This document shows positions 45,561-55,032 of a stretch of DNA of 58,530 nt, piece after piece. This DNA is from Gammaproteobacteria bacterium. Its GTDB lineage: Bacteria > Pseudomonadota > Gammaproteobacteria > Pseudomonadales > Moraxellaceae. Every line of letters starts with the position of its first letter. Position 1 is the first letter of the stretch. Under the pieces are notes generated by a model. That model saw only the letters and a list, made by a program, of their open reading frames with translations, ran no database searches and was not told where the DNA came from. The stretch spans positions 1 through 58,530 of the forward strand of contig JAGWUI010000016.1 in the NCBI GenBank assembly GCA_028868515.1, read 5' to 3'. Made by a program: the position numbers and the translations under genes.

Positions 45561-48500
45561 TTAGTCTTTTAATGTGTGTGTATGAAGGTCTTGAAGACGA
45601 TACACACCTAGAGGTAATGGAATGTCCATTGCCTGACACACAGCATCTGCACCGCTGATTGTCGTGGTGTAATACACTTTGCCTTGTAGTGCACTACGAC
45701 GAATCGAGAAGGAATCTTGCTGTGCTTGCTTGCCTTCTGTTGTGTTGATAATGAGGTGAATTTCCCCATTTTTCAAGCGATCAACGATATGAGGGCGACC
45801 TTCGGTGACTTTGTTGATGCGCTCACAGGCAATGCCTTGTTCTGTCAGTAGTTTATAGCTACCGCCAGTTGCAACAAGTGTAAAGCCTTGCGCTTGCAGT
45901 TTGCGAGCAATCTCAGGCAGCGCAGCTTTATCGCTATCACGAACCGATAGGAAGGCGCGTTTTACTTCGCCTTTTACTGGTTTGCCTGGTAGGCGTTCGT
46001 TACTACCAAGTACAGCTTTGTAGAACGCTTCGCCGAAGGTTTTGCCCACACCCATCACTTCACCTGTTGATTTCATCTCAGGTCCGAGAATTGGATCAAC
46101 GCCAGGGAATTTGTTGAATGGGAAAACTGCTTCTTTTACCGAGTAGAAATCTGGAATCACTTCTGAGGTGAAGCCTTGACTCTTCAAGGTTTGGCCAGCC
46201 ATACAACGTGATGCAATTTTTGCCAAACTCACGCCAATTGCTTTAGATACAAACGGCACAGTACGTGATGCACGTGGGTTCACTTCGAGGACGTAAACAT
46301 CAGTTCCTTTCACTGCAAACTGAACGTTCATCAAGCCAATCACGCCGAGTTCGCGTGCCATCGCCACAGTTTGTGCGCGCATGACATCTTGAATTTCAGG
46401 AGATAGTGAATATGGTGGCAATGAACATGCAGAGTCACCTGAGTGAACACCAGCTTGTTCGATATGCTGCATGATGCCGCCGATCACCACATCAACACCA
46501 TCAGAAACGCAGTCCACGTCGACTTCAATCGCGTCATCTAAGAAACGATCGAGTAGGACAGGAGATTCGTTCGATGCTTGTACTGCTTCGCGTAGATAGC
46601 GTTTCAATTCATCTTCGTTATAGACGATTTCCATCGCACGTCCACCGAGTACGTATGATGGGCGAACAACGAGTGGATAACCGACTTGCGCTGCTGCCAG
46701 CAAACCTTCTTCTGCACTTTTCACGATACGGTTTGGTGGTTGCAACAAGTTGAGGCGCATCACCATTTGTTGGAAACGTTCGCGGTCTTCAGCACGGTCA
46801 ATCGCATCGGGTGATGTCCCAATGATTGGAACACCAGCTTCTTCAAGTGCACGCGCCAGTTTCAATGGAGTCTGACCACCATACTGTACGATGACACCTT
46901 TTGGCTTCTCAAGACGAGCGATTTCAAGCACATCTTCTAATGTGACAGGTTCGAAGTACAAACGATCTGAGGTGTCGTAGTCGGTTGAAACGGTTTCAGG
47001 GTTACAGTTGACCATGATGGTTTCATAGCCATCATCGCGCATCGCGAGAGCTGCGTGAACGCAGCAATAGTCGAACTCAATGCCTTGACCAATACGGTTT
47101 GGTCCGCCACCCAATACCATGATCTTGTCACGGGTCGATGGGTTTGCTTCGCACTCTTCTTCATAGGTTGAATACATGTACGCGGTGCTGGTTTCAAACT
47201 CAGCCGCACAAGTATCCACGCGTTTGTAAACTGGATGCACACCGAGCGTCCAGCGTTGCTTACGCAATTGTTTCTGCGAAATACCGAGCAGGGTAGCAAG
47301 GCGTAGATCTGACAAACCTTTGCGTTTGAATTGACGTACGTTTTCAGCAGTTAAACCGCCGAAACCGAGCTGCTGAACTTCTTTCTCAGTTTTGATAATG
47401 TCTTCGATCTGGATCAAGAACCATTTATCAATCGCAGTGTATTCATGAACTTGATCTAAGCTCATGCCATGACGGAATGCGTCTGCGATGTACCAAATAC
47501 GGTCTGCACCTGGAACTTTCAGTTCAAGACGGAGTTTGTCCAGCGCATCTTCAGTGCCGAGTGGCAATTTCGGTGTGAAGCCATCAACGCCAACTTCAAG
47601 ACCGCGTAAAGCTTTTTGCATCGATTCTTGGAAGGTACGACCAATCGCCATGACTTCGCCGACTGACTTCATTTGCGTGGTCAGTACTGCATCCGCTTGT
47701 GGGAATTTTTCGAAGTTGAAACGTGGAATCTTCGTTACGACATAGTCGATTGATGGTTCAAAACTTGCTGGTGTTGCGCCACCTGTGATGTCGTTTTTCA
47801 GTTCATCAAGGGTGTAACCAACTGCGAGTTTCGCAGCGATTTTTGCAATCGGGAAGCCAGTTGCTTTTGATGCTAACGCTGATGAGCGTGATACACGTGG
47901 GTTCATTTCGATGACGACCATACGACCATCTTTCGGGCTAATACCGAACTGAACGTTTGAACCACCTGTTTCCACACCGATTTCACGGAGAACTGCAACC
48001 GATGCATTACGCATCAATTGATATTCTTTGTCGGTCAATGTTTGTGCTGGCGCAACAGTGATCGAGTCACCTGTGTGTACGCCCATTGGATCGAAGTTCT
48101 CAATCGAACAGACGATAATGCAGTTGTCGTTTTTGTCACGGACAACTTCCATTTCGTATTCTTTCCAGCCAATCAATGACTCATCGATGAGCAATTGTTT
48201 GGTCGGAGAAAGGTCGAAACCGCGTTCACAGATTTCGATAAATTCTTCACGGTTGTATGCGATACCACCGCCTGAACCACCCATGGTGAAGGATGGACGG
48301 ATGATACATGGGAAGCCCATTTCAGCTTGAATGCTAAACGCTTCTTCCATGTTGCCTGCAACTGCGGCGCGTGGACATTCGAGTCCAATACGACGCATTG
48401 CTTGGTCAAACAATTTGCGGTCTTCCGCCATTTCGATGGCGTCTTTGCTAGCACCAATCAATTCGACGTTGAATTTTTCAAGAATACCATTGGCATCAAG

Positions 48501-48803
48501 CGCGAGCGCACAGTTCAATGCAGTTTGACCACCCATGGTTGGGAGAACTGCATCTGGGCGTTCTTTTTCAATGATTTGCGCAACAGTCTGCCATGTGATC
48601 GGTTCGATATAAGTCGAATCCGCCATCGCAGGGTCGGTCATGATGGTCGCAGGATTAGAGTTGACCAAAATCACGCGATAGCCTTCTTCGCGAAGTGCTT
48701 TACAGGCTTGTGCGCCAGAGTAGTCAAACTCACACGCTTGACCAATGACGATTGGCCCAGCGCCAATAATCAGAATGCTTTTTATGTCGGAACGTTTTGG
48801 CAT
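45561..48803 (-). CDS. carB: Carbamoyl-phosphate synthase large chain
   Basis: The 1080-residue subunit makes carbamoyl phosphate from ammonia, bicarbonate and two ATP, for arginine and pyrimidine synthesis. Two homologous ATP-grasp halves are visible: [20 protein letters not shown] at the N-terminus and [19 protein letters not shown] in the second half, each with its own metal-binding loop ([20 protein letters not shown] and [20 protein letters not shown]). The C-terminal MGS-like allosteric domain runs from about residue 940. The gene starts 3 bases after the carA stop. Confidence 0.98.
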   Translation of the reverse strand: MPKRSDIKSILIIGAGPIVIGQACEFDYSGAQACKALREEGYRVILVNSNPATIMTDPAMADSTYIEPITWQTVAQIIEKERPDAVLPTMGGQTALNCALALDANGILEKFNVELIGASKDAIEMAEDRKLFDQAMRRIGLECPRAAVAGNMEEAFSIQAEMGFPCIIRPSFTMGGSGGGIAYNREEFIEICERGFDLSPTKQLLIDESLIGWKEYEMEVVRDKNDNCIIVCSIENFDPMGVHTGDSITVAPAQTLTDKEYQLMRNASVAVLREIGVETGGSNVQFGISPKDGRMVVIEMNPRVSRSSALASKATGFPIAKIAAKLAVGYTLDELKNDITGGATPASFEPSIDYVVTKIPRFNFEKFPQADAVLTTQMKSVGEVMAIGRTFQESMQKALRGLEVGVDGFTPKLPLGTEDALDKLRLELKVPGADRIWYIADAFRHGMSLDQVHEYTAIDKWFLIQIEDIIKTEKEVQQLGFGGLTAENVRQFKRKGLSDLRLATLLGISQKQLRKQRWTLGVHPVYKRVDTCAAEFETSTAYMYSTYEEECEANPSTRDKIMVLGGGPNRIGQGIEFDYCCVHAALAMRDDGYETIMVNCNPETVSTDYDTSDRLYFEPVTLEDVLEIARLEKPKGVIVQYGGQTPLKLARALEEAGVPIIGTSPDAIDRAEDRERFQQMVMRLNLLQPPNRIVKSAEEGLLAAAQVGYPLVVRPSYVLGGRAMEIVYNEDELKRYLREAVQASNESPVLLDRFLDDAIEVDVDCVSDGVDVVIGGIMQHIEQAGVHSGDSACSLPPYSLSPEIQDVMRAQTVAMARELGVIGLMNVQFAVKGTDVYVLEVNPRASRTVPFVSKAIGVSLAKIASRCMAGQTLKSQGFTSEVIPDFYSVKEAVFPFNKFPGVDPILGPEMKSTGEVMGVGKTFGEAFYKAVLGSNERLPGKPVKGEVKRAFLSVRDSDKAALPEIARKLQAQGFTLVATGGSYKLLTEQGIACERINKVTEGRPHIVDRLKNGEIHLIINTTEGKQAQQDSFSIRRSALQGKVYYTTTISGADAVCQAMDIPLPLGVYRLQDLHTHTLKD

Positions 48804-48806
48804 GAT

Positions 48807-49976
48807 TTAAGCTCCTTTTCCATTCGCTGATTTGGTCGCAGCGTGAGCTTGCATCAGGTCAATAAAGTGATTAAACAGTGGCGCACAATCATGTGGACCT
48901 GGACTTGCTTCAGGGTGACCTTGGAAGCTAAATACTGGTTTAGTGGTGTGATGAATGCCTTGGTTCGAGCCATCAAACAGCGAGCGATGTGTGACGCGAA
49001 GTGTTGCAGGCAATGTTTTTTCGTCAACCGCAAAGCCGTGGTTTTGGCTGGTGATCATCACGATATTGCGGTCAATATCTTGTACAGGATGGTTCGCACC
49101 GTGGTGACCGAATTTCATCTTCACAGTTTTTGCGCCCATCGCCAGACCGAGTAATTGATGACCTAAGCAAATCCCAAAGACAGGCAGATCTGTGGTTTCA
49201 ACGATGGTACGGATCGCGTCAATCGCGTAAGTACATGGCGCAGGATCTCCAGGGCCATTCGACAAGAACACACCATCTGGATTCATGGCTAAGACTTTTT
49301 CTGCAGGTGTTTCAGCAGGAACTACGGTTAAGCGGCAGCCGCGATCAACGAGCATACGCAGGATGTTGGTTTTGACACCGTAGTCATAAGCAACAACATG
49401 GAATTGTTCGTTGGTCAGAGGTTTGAAGCCTTTGCCTAATTGCCATGAACCTGAAGTCCACTCAAAGCCATTTGGATCGCAGCAGACTTTTGCCAAATCC
49501 ATACCGTCGATGCCAGCAAAGCTACGTGCGGCAGCAAGTGCTGCTTCTGGCGTTGCGTCTTTCCCAGTTAAAATCGCACTGTTTTGCGCGCCAGTAGTAC
49601 GCAGGATACGAGTCAATTTGCGTGTATCGATGTCTGCAATTGCCACAATATTGTTGGCTTTGAGATATTCATCGAGTGATTGCGTAGAGCGGAAGTTGCT
49701 TGCTAGCAATGGTAAGTCACGAATGACTAAGCCTGCTGCCCAAACTTTGCTGATACGACCTGATTCGCAATCTTCGGTATTGACACCAGTATTACCAATA
49801 TGTGGGTAGGTTAATGTCACAATTTGCTGTGCATAACTTGGGTCGGTGAGGATTTCTTGATAGCCAGTCATGGCTGTATTGAAAACGAGTTCACCAGAGG
49901 TGAGGCCGTCGGCACCGATGGATTTACCACGAAAAATGGTTCCATCTGCTAGGGCTAATATGGCGGGTGTGTACAA
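48807..49976 (-). CDS. carA: Carbamoyl-phosphate synthase small chain (glutamine amidotransferase)
   Basis: The 389-residue subunit frees ammonia from glutamine and channels it to CarB. The N-terminal domain starts with [20 protein letters not shown]. The class I amidotransferase domain has the catalytic Cys near residue 270 in [16 protein letters not shown] and the His-Glu pair in [13 protein letters not shown]. Translation starts at TTG with an excellent GGAGG 6 bases before it. The leader upstream looks like a transcription attenuator. Confidence 0.97.
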   Translation of the reverse strand: MYTPAILALADGTIFRGKSIGADGLTSGELVFNTAMTGYQEILTDPSYAQQIVTLTYPHIGNTGVNTEDCESGRISKVWAAGLVIRDLPLLASNFRSTQSLDEYLKANNIVAIADIDTRKLTRILRTTGAQNSAILTGKDATPEAALAAARSFAGIDGMDLAKVCCDPNGFEWTSGSWQLGKGFKPLTNEQFHVVAYDYGVKTNILRMLVDRGCRLTVVPAETPAEKVLAMNPDGVFLSNGPGDPAPCTYAIDAIRTIVETTDLPVFGICLGHQLLGLAMGAKTVKMKFGHHGANHPVQDIDRNIVMITSQNHGFAVDEKTLPATLRVTHRSLFDGSNQGIHHTTKPVFSFQGHPEASPGPHDCAPLFNHFIDLMQAHAATKSANGKGA

Positions 49977-50060
49977 GTCTAACCTCCGATTCTAAATTCG
50001 CTACTCGAGCATCCTCAATTGCATCCACGAAAGTTGGCGATGCTAAATTGCGGTTGTAAA

Positions 50061-50168
50061 AAACGAGCAGTTACTGTGACCCATTAGCGTTGTTGTCTTG
50101 TGAAAGGACAAGACGCGCCAAAAGGGAAGGCTTATTGTTAAAAACTATGCCTTCTAGTCTGCTCGTTT
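50061..50168 (-). promoter_or_regulatory. carA: Structured carAB leader, possible transcription attenuator
   Basis: On the minus strand the RNA begins with AAACGAGCAG, which pairs perfectly with CTGCTCGTTT about 88 bases later. The distal half runs into six T (50063-50058), as in an intrinsic terminator. Inside are two hairpins: GAAGGC/GCCTTC and GTCTTGT/ACAAGAC (loop CCTTTC). The element starts close to the predicted +1 and ends 81 bases before the carA start. CAGTAACTG at the base of the 3' arm offers a competing small hairpin. Confidence 0.6.
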
Positions 50169-50182
50169 GAGATTAGGTGGAT

Positions 50183-50211
50183 ATTCTACGGATTTTTGGC
50201 TTTATTGTCCA
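50183..50211 (-). promoter_or_regulatory. carA: Predicted carAB promoter
   Basis: Read on the minus strand, TGGACA (50211-50206) and TAGAAT (50188-50183) stand exactly 17 bases apart. Initiation near 50176 would place the structured leader at the very 5' end of the transcript. Confidence 0.65.
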
Positions 50212-50239
50212 TGATTGATTCAGGAAACTGATGCTATTT

Positions 50240-50776
50240 TTAAGCTTCTGGCAATAGCAGAATTGTCCAACCTTGGGCGTCATGGAAGTCGGCATGCAAC
50301 ACAGGATGTTGAATCGCAAAATAATGCAGCGAGTCAGCTGTTTTAATCACTGCAGTGAGTCCAAGTTTGATCGCTTGGTGATCTAGTTTTAATGTATGTA
50401 AATCAATTTCTGCGGTAATTGTATGGTTCTCTACATCCAATTTGATTAATGCAGGTTCAGTGACTGCAACAGGCGGCATATCGTTAGGTGTGCGGTAATC
50501 CGTAAAACGATAGAGATTCCAAGCTCGGCTAGGAGATAAGTTGAGTTCAAAATAATGAGGGGCGTTGGGTGTGCCTATAAATGCTTCAAAACAGGTACTT
50601 TCCCAAAGAAAATCTTGCTGTTTGATTTCGTCTTGTGGATGCCAAATCACTTCATTGTTTGGGTCGGTTAATTCAAAAGTCAGGAGGAGCTTATTTTGTG
50701 CACGTTCGACGTTTGCTTTGACTGAGTAGCTCATTGGCTGAGATGAGAAAGGAATAAGCGAGTGCCAATGAGCCAT
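50240..50776 (-). CDS. DOMON-like domain protein
   Basis: The 178-residue protein (ATG at 50776; a TTG two codons upstream is less likely) looks like a small beta-sandwich related to DOMON/CBM9 folds. Typical parts are YSVKANVERAQNKLLLTFEL, FLWESTCFEAFIG, YFELNLSPSRAWNLYRFTDY and ITAEIDLHTL. No signal peptide is present. Such domains bind haem or sugar in other proteins; here the ligand is unknown. It stands between carA and the desaturase gene. Confidence 0.75.
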   Translation of the reverse strand: MAHWHSLIPFSSQPMSYSVKANVERAQNKLLLTFELTDPNNEVIWHPQDEIKQQDFLWESTCFEAFIGTPNAPHYFELNLSPSRAWNLYRFTDYRTPNDMPPVAVTEPALIKLDVENHTITAEIDLHTLKLDHQAIKLGLTAVIKTADSLHYFAIQHPVLHADFHDAQGWTILLLPEA

Positions 50777-50829
50777 AATCAAAAATTCACATGGAAATAA
50801 AGTGAATCAGTATAGCTGAATCTGATGGA

Positions 50830-51807
50830 TTATTGACTCTGAACCGCTTTTCTTAAAACAGCGGCATAACCATGACTTTGCGAGCCTTCAGGAAGGGCAT
50901 TCGCTTCAAGCAAAATTGCATGAAGTTTCGGCAAATTCCAAGATGGTGCAGTGGGTACGAGGTGATGTTCTAAATGAAAATGCTCATGATGTGGCGCGAA
51001 TAGCATTTTTTCCCACCAAGTCGCGGTTGTAGAACGTGCGTGAAGTAGTGGATTTTTGCTAAGGCTATCAGGCACGACGGCGTGATCGGCGATTTGGCGA
51101 ACACGAAGAAAAACCTGAAATGGAAAAAATTGAGCAACGACCCATAGCAAATATAACCATGGTGTATGCAGTGCCCACAATGCCGCAAAAATGACGAGAT
51201 TTGTGAGAACAAAAGCATATAAATTTTTAACCAGAGTTTTGCTAATCGCAATGAATCCACGCGGTTTATTGGGATTCGGAATTACTTGACCGTTCAACAT
51301 ATATTCTAATTGTTCGGCATGCATTAGGGTTAAACCAGCATAGGTTTTGATGCCTGAGATGCCTGAAATATCACGTAGTATTTTTCTACGAAAACTTGCC
51401 TTAGAGATCGGGTAGTGTTGAGTCATGACTAAGTCTGGATCATCGGTTGTCCCTGCCAAACGATGATGTGCCATGTGGTAACTGCGGTAACCTTCTAAAC
51501 TTTGAAAAATTGGCTTGGCACATAGCCATTCACCAACCCATTCATTGATTCGTGTATTGGCGAATAAAGCACGATGCGATGCATCATGCATCAGAATGGC
51601 TAAACCCACATGTGCCCCAGCAAGCAAGATCACGGTGATGACATAACTGAGCGGATTCGGAAAGAGAATACTCAGTCCGAATGCAAAAATGATCAGCCCC
51701 CAGCTTTTGACAACTGACCACATCCCGAGCCAATTCGATTTTTGATTGAGCTCGGCACGTTGCTCGCCGCTCAGTTTGAAATCAGTCGCTTGATCTTGTT
51801 GAGTCAT
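50830..51807 (-). CDS. Membrane fatty acid desaturase
   Basis: The 325-residue di-iron membrane enzyme has three histidine boxes: His74-DAS-His78, His111-MA-His114-His115, and His278-LE-His281-His282 in HEHFHLEHHLVPTAP. Four membrane segments flank them (about 35-70, and two between 195 and 235). It introduces double bonds into acyl chains, which would adjust membrane fluidity. The adjacent ferredoxin or electron donor gene is not in the window. It probably has its own promoter in the 190-base gap upstream. Confidence 0.92.
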   Translation of the reverse strand: MTQQDQATDFKLSGEQRAELNQKSNWLGMWSVVKSWGLIIFAFGLSILFPNPLSYVITVILLAGAHVGLAILMHDASHRALFANTRINEWVGEWLCAKPIFQSLEGYRSYHMAHHRLAGTTDDPDLVMTQHYPISKASFRRKILRDISGISGIKTYAGLTLMHAEQLEYMLNGQVIPNPNKPRGFIAISKTLVKNLYAFVLTNLVIFAALWALHTPWLYLLWVVAQFFPFQVFLRVRQIADHAVVPDSLSKNPLLHARSTTATWWEKMLFAPHHEHFHLEHHLVPTAPSWNLPKLHAILLEANALPEGSQSHGYAAVLRKAVQSQ

Positions 51808-51998
51808 ATCTGTTCTGCTATCCAGTAACTATATTAATTATGGTTGCATGTTTTGAATAATTTGGTAATGAGTGATGTGTGACTAGAGCGTGTATCTACT
51901 TTCATGTGCAGAAAGCGTTGTGTCATCAAATGCTATTGCTTTGACAAGATTTGCCAATAAAAGTTGACGAATATTGAATATTGGGGATATGAGCTGTT

Positions 51999-52982
51999 TT
52001 ATTGACTAATCCCCACTTGGATTTCTAGTCGTCCTTGTTGTACGCGTAATCCACGAATTTCAAATTGATTTACCAATTGCTGCAAGAGTTCGCGGCTTTC
52101 TCGTAAAATATTGAGACCAGGGAGAACATTGAAATCGGTCAGACTGAGTAATTTGTCCAGCATCCAAGAGCGATTATTCAAGAAGTCCATGAATCCAGCT
52201 TTGTCTAAGTCGATATTCCAAACGCGATGATCTTCCTGCTGGATGCCGGGAATGTCACGAATGATGTGATTGATCAGTGATGGGATGGGTAAACTGTTGA
52301 CTACATCGAACGCTTTGCGAGTCACTTTTTTTGCAACCCAATTGGTAATGATATTTGCATCTTTGAGTTGAAAGTCTAAGCTTTCATCAACTTGGCGAAG
52401 ACGAAGTAGTTTTTGTGTGCGGACATCACATTCCAGTACATTAAAATCCAGTCTGAGCGTATAGATTGCGCGTTTATAGTGCCCTTTGACTGTGACTTTT
52501 AGACGTTCCTCCCCACATTCGATGGTGAGTTGGTCGATATCAGGATTTTGGTCAATACGCTGTTTGATTTGTTTGTTGAGTAAAGCTTCAGGCAATGGCA
52601 ATGTGAGGGTAGAGCGTCCGAGAAACGTTCTTGCCATCATGAGCGCGACATCGCGTGTTGTTTCAGTCGTTGTTGTAACAACGCCACGCACTGCATCGGT
52701 TGTAAAGTTGGCAGCATCTATAGCGCTACGAGCAGCTCCTGTCGTGACAATAATCGCTGCATTGAATGCAGCATCGGCGGCAATTCCCGCTACACCAACA
52801 ACATCACGAGTCATATCTGTTGCGATGCCAGCAACACCGCGTGCGTGCTTGAGTGTTTGATCAACTAAACGTCTATTTCGAGATTTTCTAGGTGCTTCCG
52901 TGTTTTTTGATATTTCCGTGCTTTGAGGTGTATCTATAGAAGGGTTTAGAGTCGAGTCTTTGGCTGTTGTGTTCTCACTCAT
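51999..52982 (-). CDS. Protein of unknown function with an Ala-rich hydrophobic region
   Basis: The ATG with AGGAG 7 bases upstream gives 327 residues. The N-terminus is polar and Thr/Ser-rich, followed by a basic patch (PRKSRNRRLVDQTLKHARG). Then comes a 60-residue Ala/Thr/Val helical region with weak repeats (VAGIATDMTRDVVGVAGIAA, then DAAFNAAIIV). The C-terminal 200 residues look like a mixed alpha/beta domain (LRVQQGRLEIQVGISQ at the end). The Ala region could sit on or in a membrane. I recognise no family. Confidence 0.65.
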   Translation of the reverse strand: MSENTTAKDSTLNPSIDTPQSTEISKNTEAPRKSRNRRLVDQTLKHARGVAGIATDMTRDVVGVAGIAADAAFNAAIIVTTGAARSAIDAANFTTDAVRGVVTTTTETTRDVALMMARTFLGRSTLTLPLPEALLNKQIKQRIDQNPDIDQLTIECGEERLKVTVKGHYKRAIYTLRLDFNVLECDVRTQKLLRLRQVDESLDFQLKDANIITNWVAKKVTRKAFDVVNSLPIPSLINHIIRDIPGIQQEDHRVWNIDLDKAGFMDFLNNRSWMLDKLLSLTDFNVLPGLNILRESRELLQQLVNQFEIRGLRVQQGRLEIQVGISQ

Positions 52983-53178
52983 GTGAACTCTCCTCATTGC
53001 ATTACAATCTGTTTTACTATCGTTATGTTACTCCATTTTTATAAATGGTGTCTTAAATCACGGTTCTAGTTTATGAGAGATATCTGAGCAGAAATTATTT
53101 TTGTGAAACCTGTAATACGTTGTGTGCTGTTGCATCTAATTAATAGAAAGATTAGATATTGAATGGTTTTAGTTTTAA

Positions 53179-54141
53179 ATGAGTGCGCATATGTTTAAGT
53201 CACCCAGTCATGTTCGTAAGCCGTTGATGGATGCACACTGGTGTCGTGCATTGGCGACTTTATTGGCGTCTGGGTTGAGTGCAGAACAGGCTTTGACTGC
53301 GATAAAAGGACAAGCGGGGCGTCATCATCATCTCGTAAGTGCTTGTAGTAAAGCTTTGGTGGAGATTGAGCGAGGATCTTCGTTGGTCGCTGCGCTTTCT
53401 CAGCATAATTTCTTTAACCATTATCAATTAGAACAGCTAAAAATTGGTGAGTTATCAGGCAGCTTGCCACTGACATTAATCAATATTGCTAATCGTTTAA
53501 ATAGACAACATGAACGTAATCAAACATTAAGAACACAATTGAAATTTTCACAAGCCATCATTGTGATTGGGTTGATCGCAGGAACGGTGATCACTGCAAT
53601 CAAAGGTGGTCATTTCATTGATCAAGTTATTGGTTTGACTATGATTGTGATGGTGACTCACTTCATTTATCGAATGTTAGATGCAGATATTTTCTCTGTT
53701 TTAGCACATGCATGGCAACGACCACTGATCATGCGAAATGTGAAAGTGTTAAATAGATTATTTGAATATTATTGGTATTCACTCCTTGCTGCGCAATTGG
53801 ATGCAGGCATTGATCCTGTACATGCGCTTAGGAATTTGCATGATTTATTTCCATCGACGTTGTTGAAGCGTAATACCCGAATTTGCGAAAGAAGTCTGGA
53901 GAAAGGCAGTCCTTTGGTTGCAGCCTTATCTCACGCTCAACTGATCTTGACTAATGAGATGAAGCAGATTTTGTGGACTGGCGAAAAAACGGGGTTATTA
54001 GCACCGACATTAAAATATCATTTAGAACTAGAAGAAAAGCATTTGGAAGTGGCAACTGCAACAGTTTATGAGTGGCTGCCGAGATTCTATTATTTGATTG
54101 CGCTGAGTGTCGTTTTACACTTTATTGTTAAAAATAATTAA
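53179..54141 (+). CDS. Orphan GspF/PilC-like membrane protein
   Basis: The 320-residue protein has two GspF-type helical domains: about 15-110 (ALATLLASGLSAEQALTAI and LKIGELSGSLPLTLINIANR) and about 190-285 (YYWYSLLAAQLDAGIDPVHA and LWTGEKTGLLAPTLKYHLEL). Three membrane helices lie at about 113-133, 137-155 and near the C-terminus. It is shorter than the usual 400-residue PilC. No ATPase, pilin or secretin gene adjoins it. It may serve a type IV pilus or type II secretion system coded elsewhere. An ATG at 53191 is an alternative start. Confidence 0.82.
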   Translation: MSAHMFKSPSHVRKPLMDAHWCRALATLLASGLSAEQALTAIKGQAGRHHHLVSACSKALVEIERGSSLVAALSQHNFFNHYQLEQLKIGELSGSLPLTLINIANRLNRQHERNQTLRTQLKFSQAIIVIGLIAGTVITAIKGGHFIDQVIGLTMIVMVTHFIYRMLDADIFSVLAHAWQRPLIMRNVKVLNRLFEYYWYSLLAAQLDAGIDPVHALRNLHDLFPSTLLKRNTRICERSLEKGSPLVAALSHAQLILTNEMKQILWTGEKTGLLAPTLKYHLELEEKHLEVATATVYEWLPRFYYLIALSVVLHFIVKNN

Positions 54142-54309
54142 TTTCAATGTTTTACTTGGATTTAATAAAATACTTACGGGTAGCGATATTTGTAATAGGA
54201 CTTGTGCTAACCTAAGTTATTCAGAATTAAAAGATAATCTGAAAATAATATGGCAATCCCATTTGATTCAATGAGAAAGTGGGTAAGTACTTAAATTTAA
54301 AGACCAAAT

Positions 54310-54879
54310 ATGGAAGTGATCGTGGGAACATTTAAACAGTGGGGATTGGTGGCACTGCTCGTTATACCAAGTGCATCTTTTGCATCATCTGCGTATAAGA
54401 CTGTTGGACCAAATGGCGAAATTTCTTATTCTTCTACACCTCCACAAACAGGTAAAACTGTGTCTAAGATAGACATTGGTGGGGAAACCGTGACGACAGA
54501 TGAGAGTGATCCAAAGAAAGCAGCGGCAATGGTGATTGGTGTATCGCGTGCGGTGAACATGATGAGTAGTTTTTGTCGTGTAAATGTGCCAGATACAGCT
54601 CATGAACATGAGGAGGCGCAGTCACAATGGAATGCACGTCATGCTAAGTTGATGAGTGCTGCAAATAGAGTCCTGAGCAATAATTTGAGTCCGTCGGATC
54701 AAAGCATTGTAAATTCGTTATTAAGTCGAGTGATGGAAGCATATTCTAGTGTGTTGACTCGAATACCGAGGGATAAACAATTAAAGTTATGCGTGGATTT
54801 GCCTCAGCATTATAAAGACTACAAGATCAACTTGATTGATCATGGAAAATTAGTGAATACGTTGTTGAGCTATAAGTAA
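54310..54879 (+). CDS. DUF4124-domain exported protein
   Basis: The 189-residue protein has a signal peptide (WGLVALLVIPSASFAS) and then the DUF4124 pattern AYKTVGPNGEISYSSTPPQT. DUF4124 proteins often accompany envelope assembly. The rest is helical with two cysteines (SSFCRVNVP and KLCVDLPQHY). The true start could be the in-frame GTG four codons on, because GGAAG lies five bases before it. It is followed by a terminator and no partner gene. Confidence 0.75.
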   Translation: MEVIVGTFKQWGLVALLVIPSASFASSAYKTVGPNGEISYSSTPPQTGKTVSKIDIGGETVTTDESDPKKAAAMVIGVSRAVNMMSSFCRVNVPDTAHEHEEAQSQWNARHAKLMSAANRVLSNNLSPSDQSIVNSLLSRVMEAYSSVLTRIPRDKQLKLCVDLPQHYKDYKINLIDHGKLVNTLLSYK

Positions 54880-54901
54880 ATTTTTTAGTTGATACAAATA
54901 G

Positions 54902-54926
54902 AGCCTCATTGAATCAAATGGGGCTT
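54902..54926 (+). terminator. Rho-independent terminator of the DUF4124 gene
   Basis: AGCCTCATT pairs with AATGGGGCT (one G-U) and is followed by a long T run. Confidence 0.88.
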
Positions 54927-54981
54927 TTTTTGTTTTTAGATTTCTATCTTAGGTAGTCATTTTTAAAAATCATCATGTATA

Positions 54982-55015
54982 AAAAAAGCCCCACTCAATA
55001 GAGTAGGGCTTTTTG
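54982..55015 (-). terminator. aceA: Terminator of aceA
   Basis: AGCCC and ACTC pair with GAGT and GGGCT (one C/A mismatch, loop AATA), with A and T runs at the ends. It can act for aceA on the minus strand. Confidence 0.88.
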
Positions 55016-55032
55016 ATGTGTCAGATCAGTAA

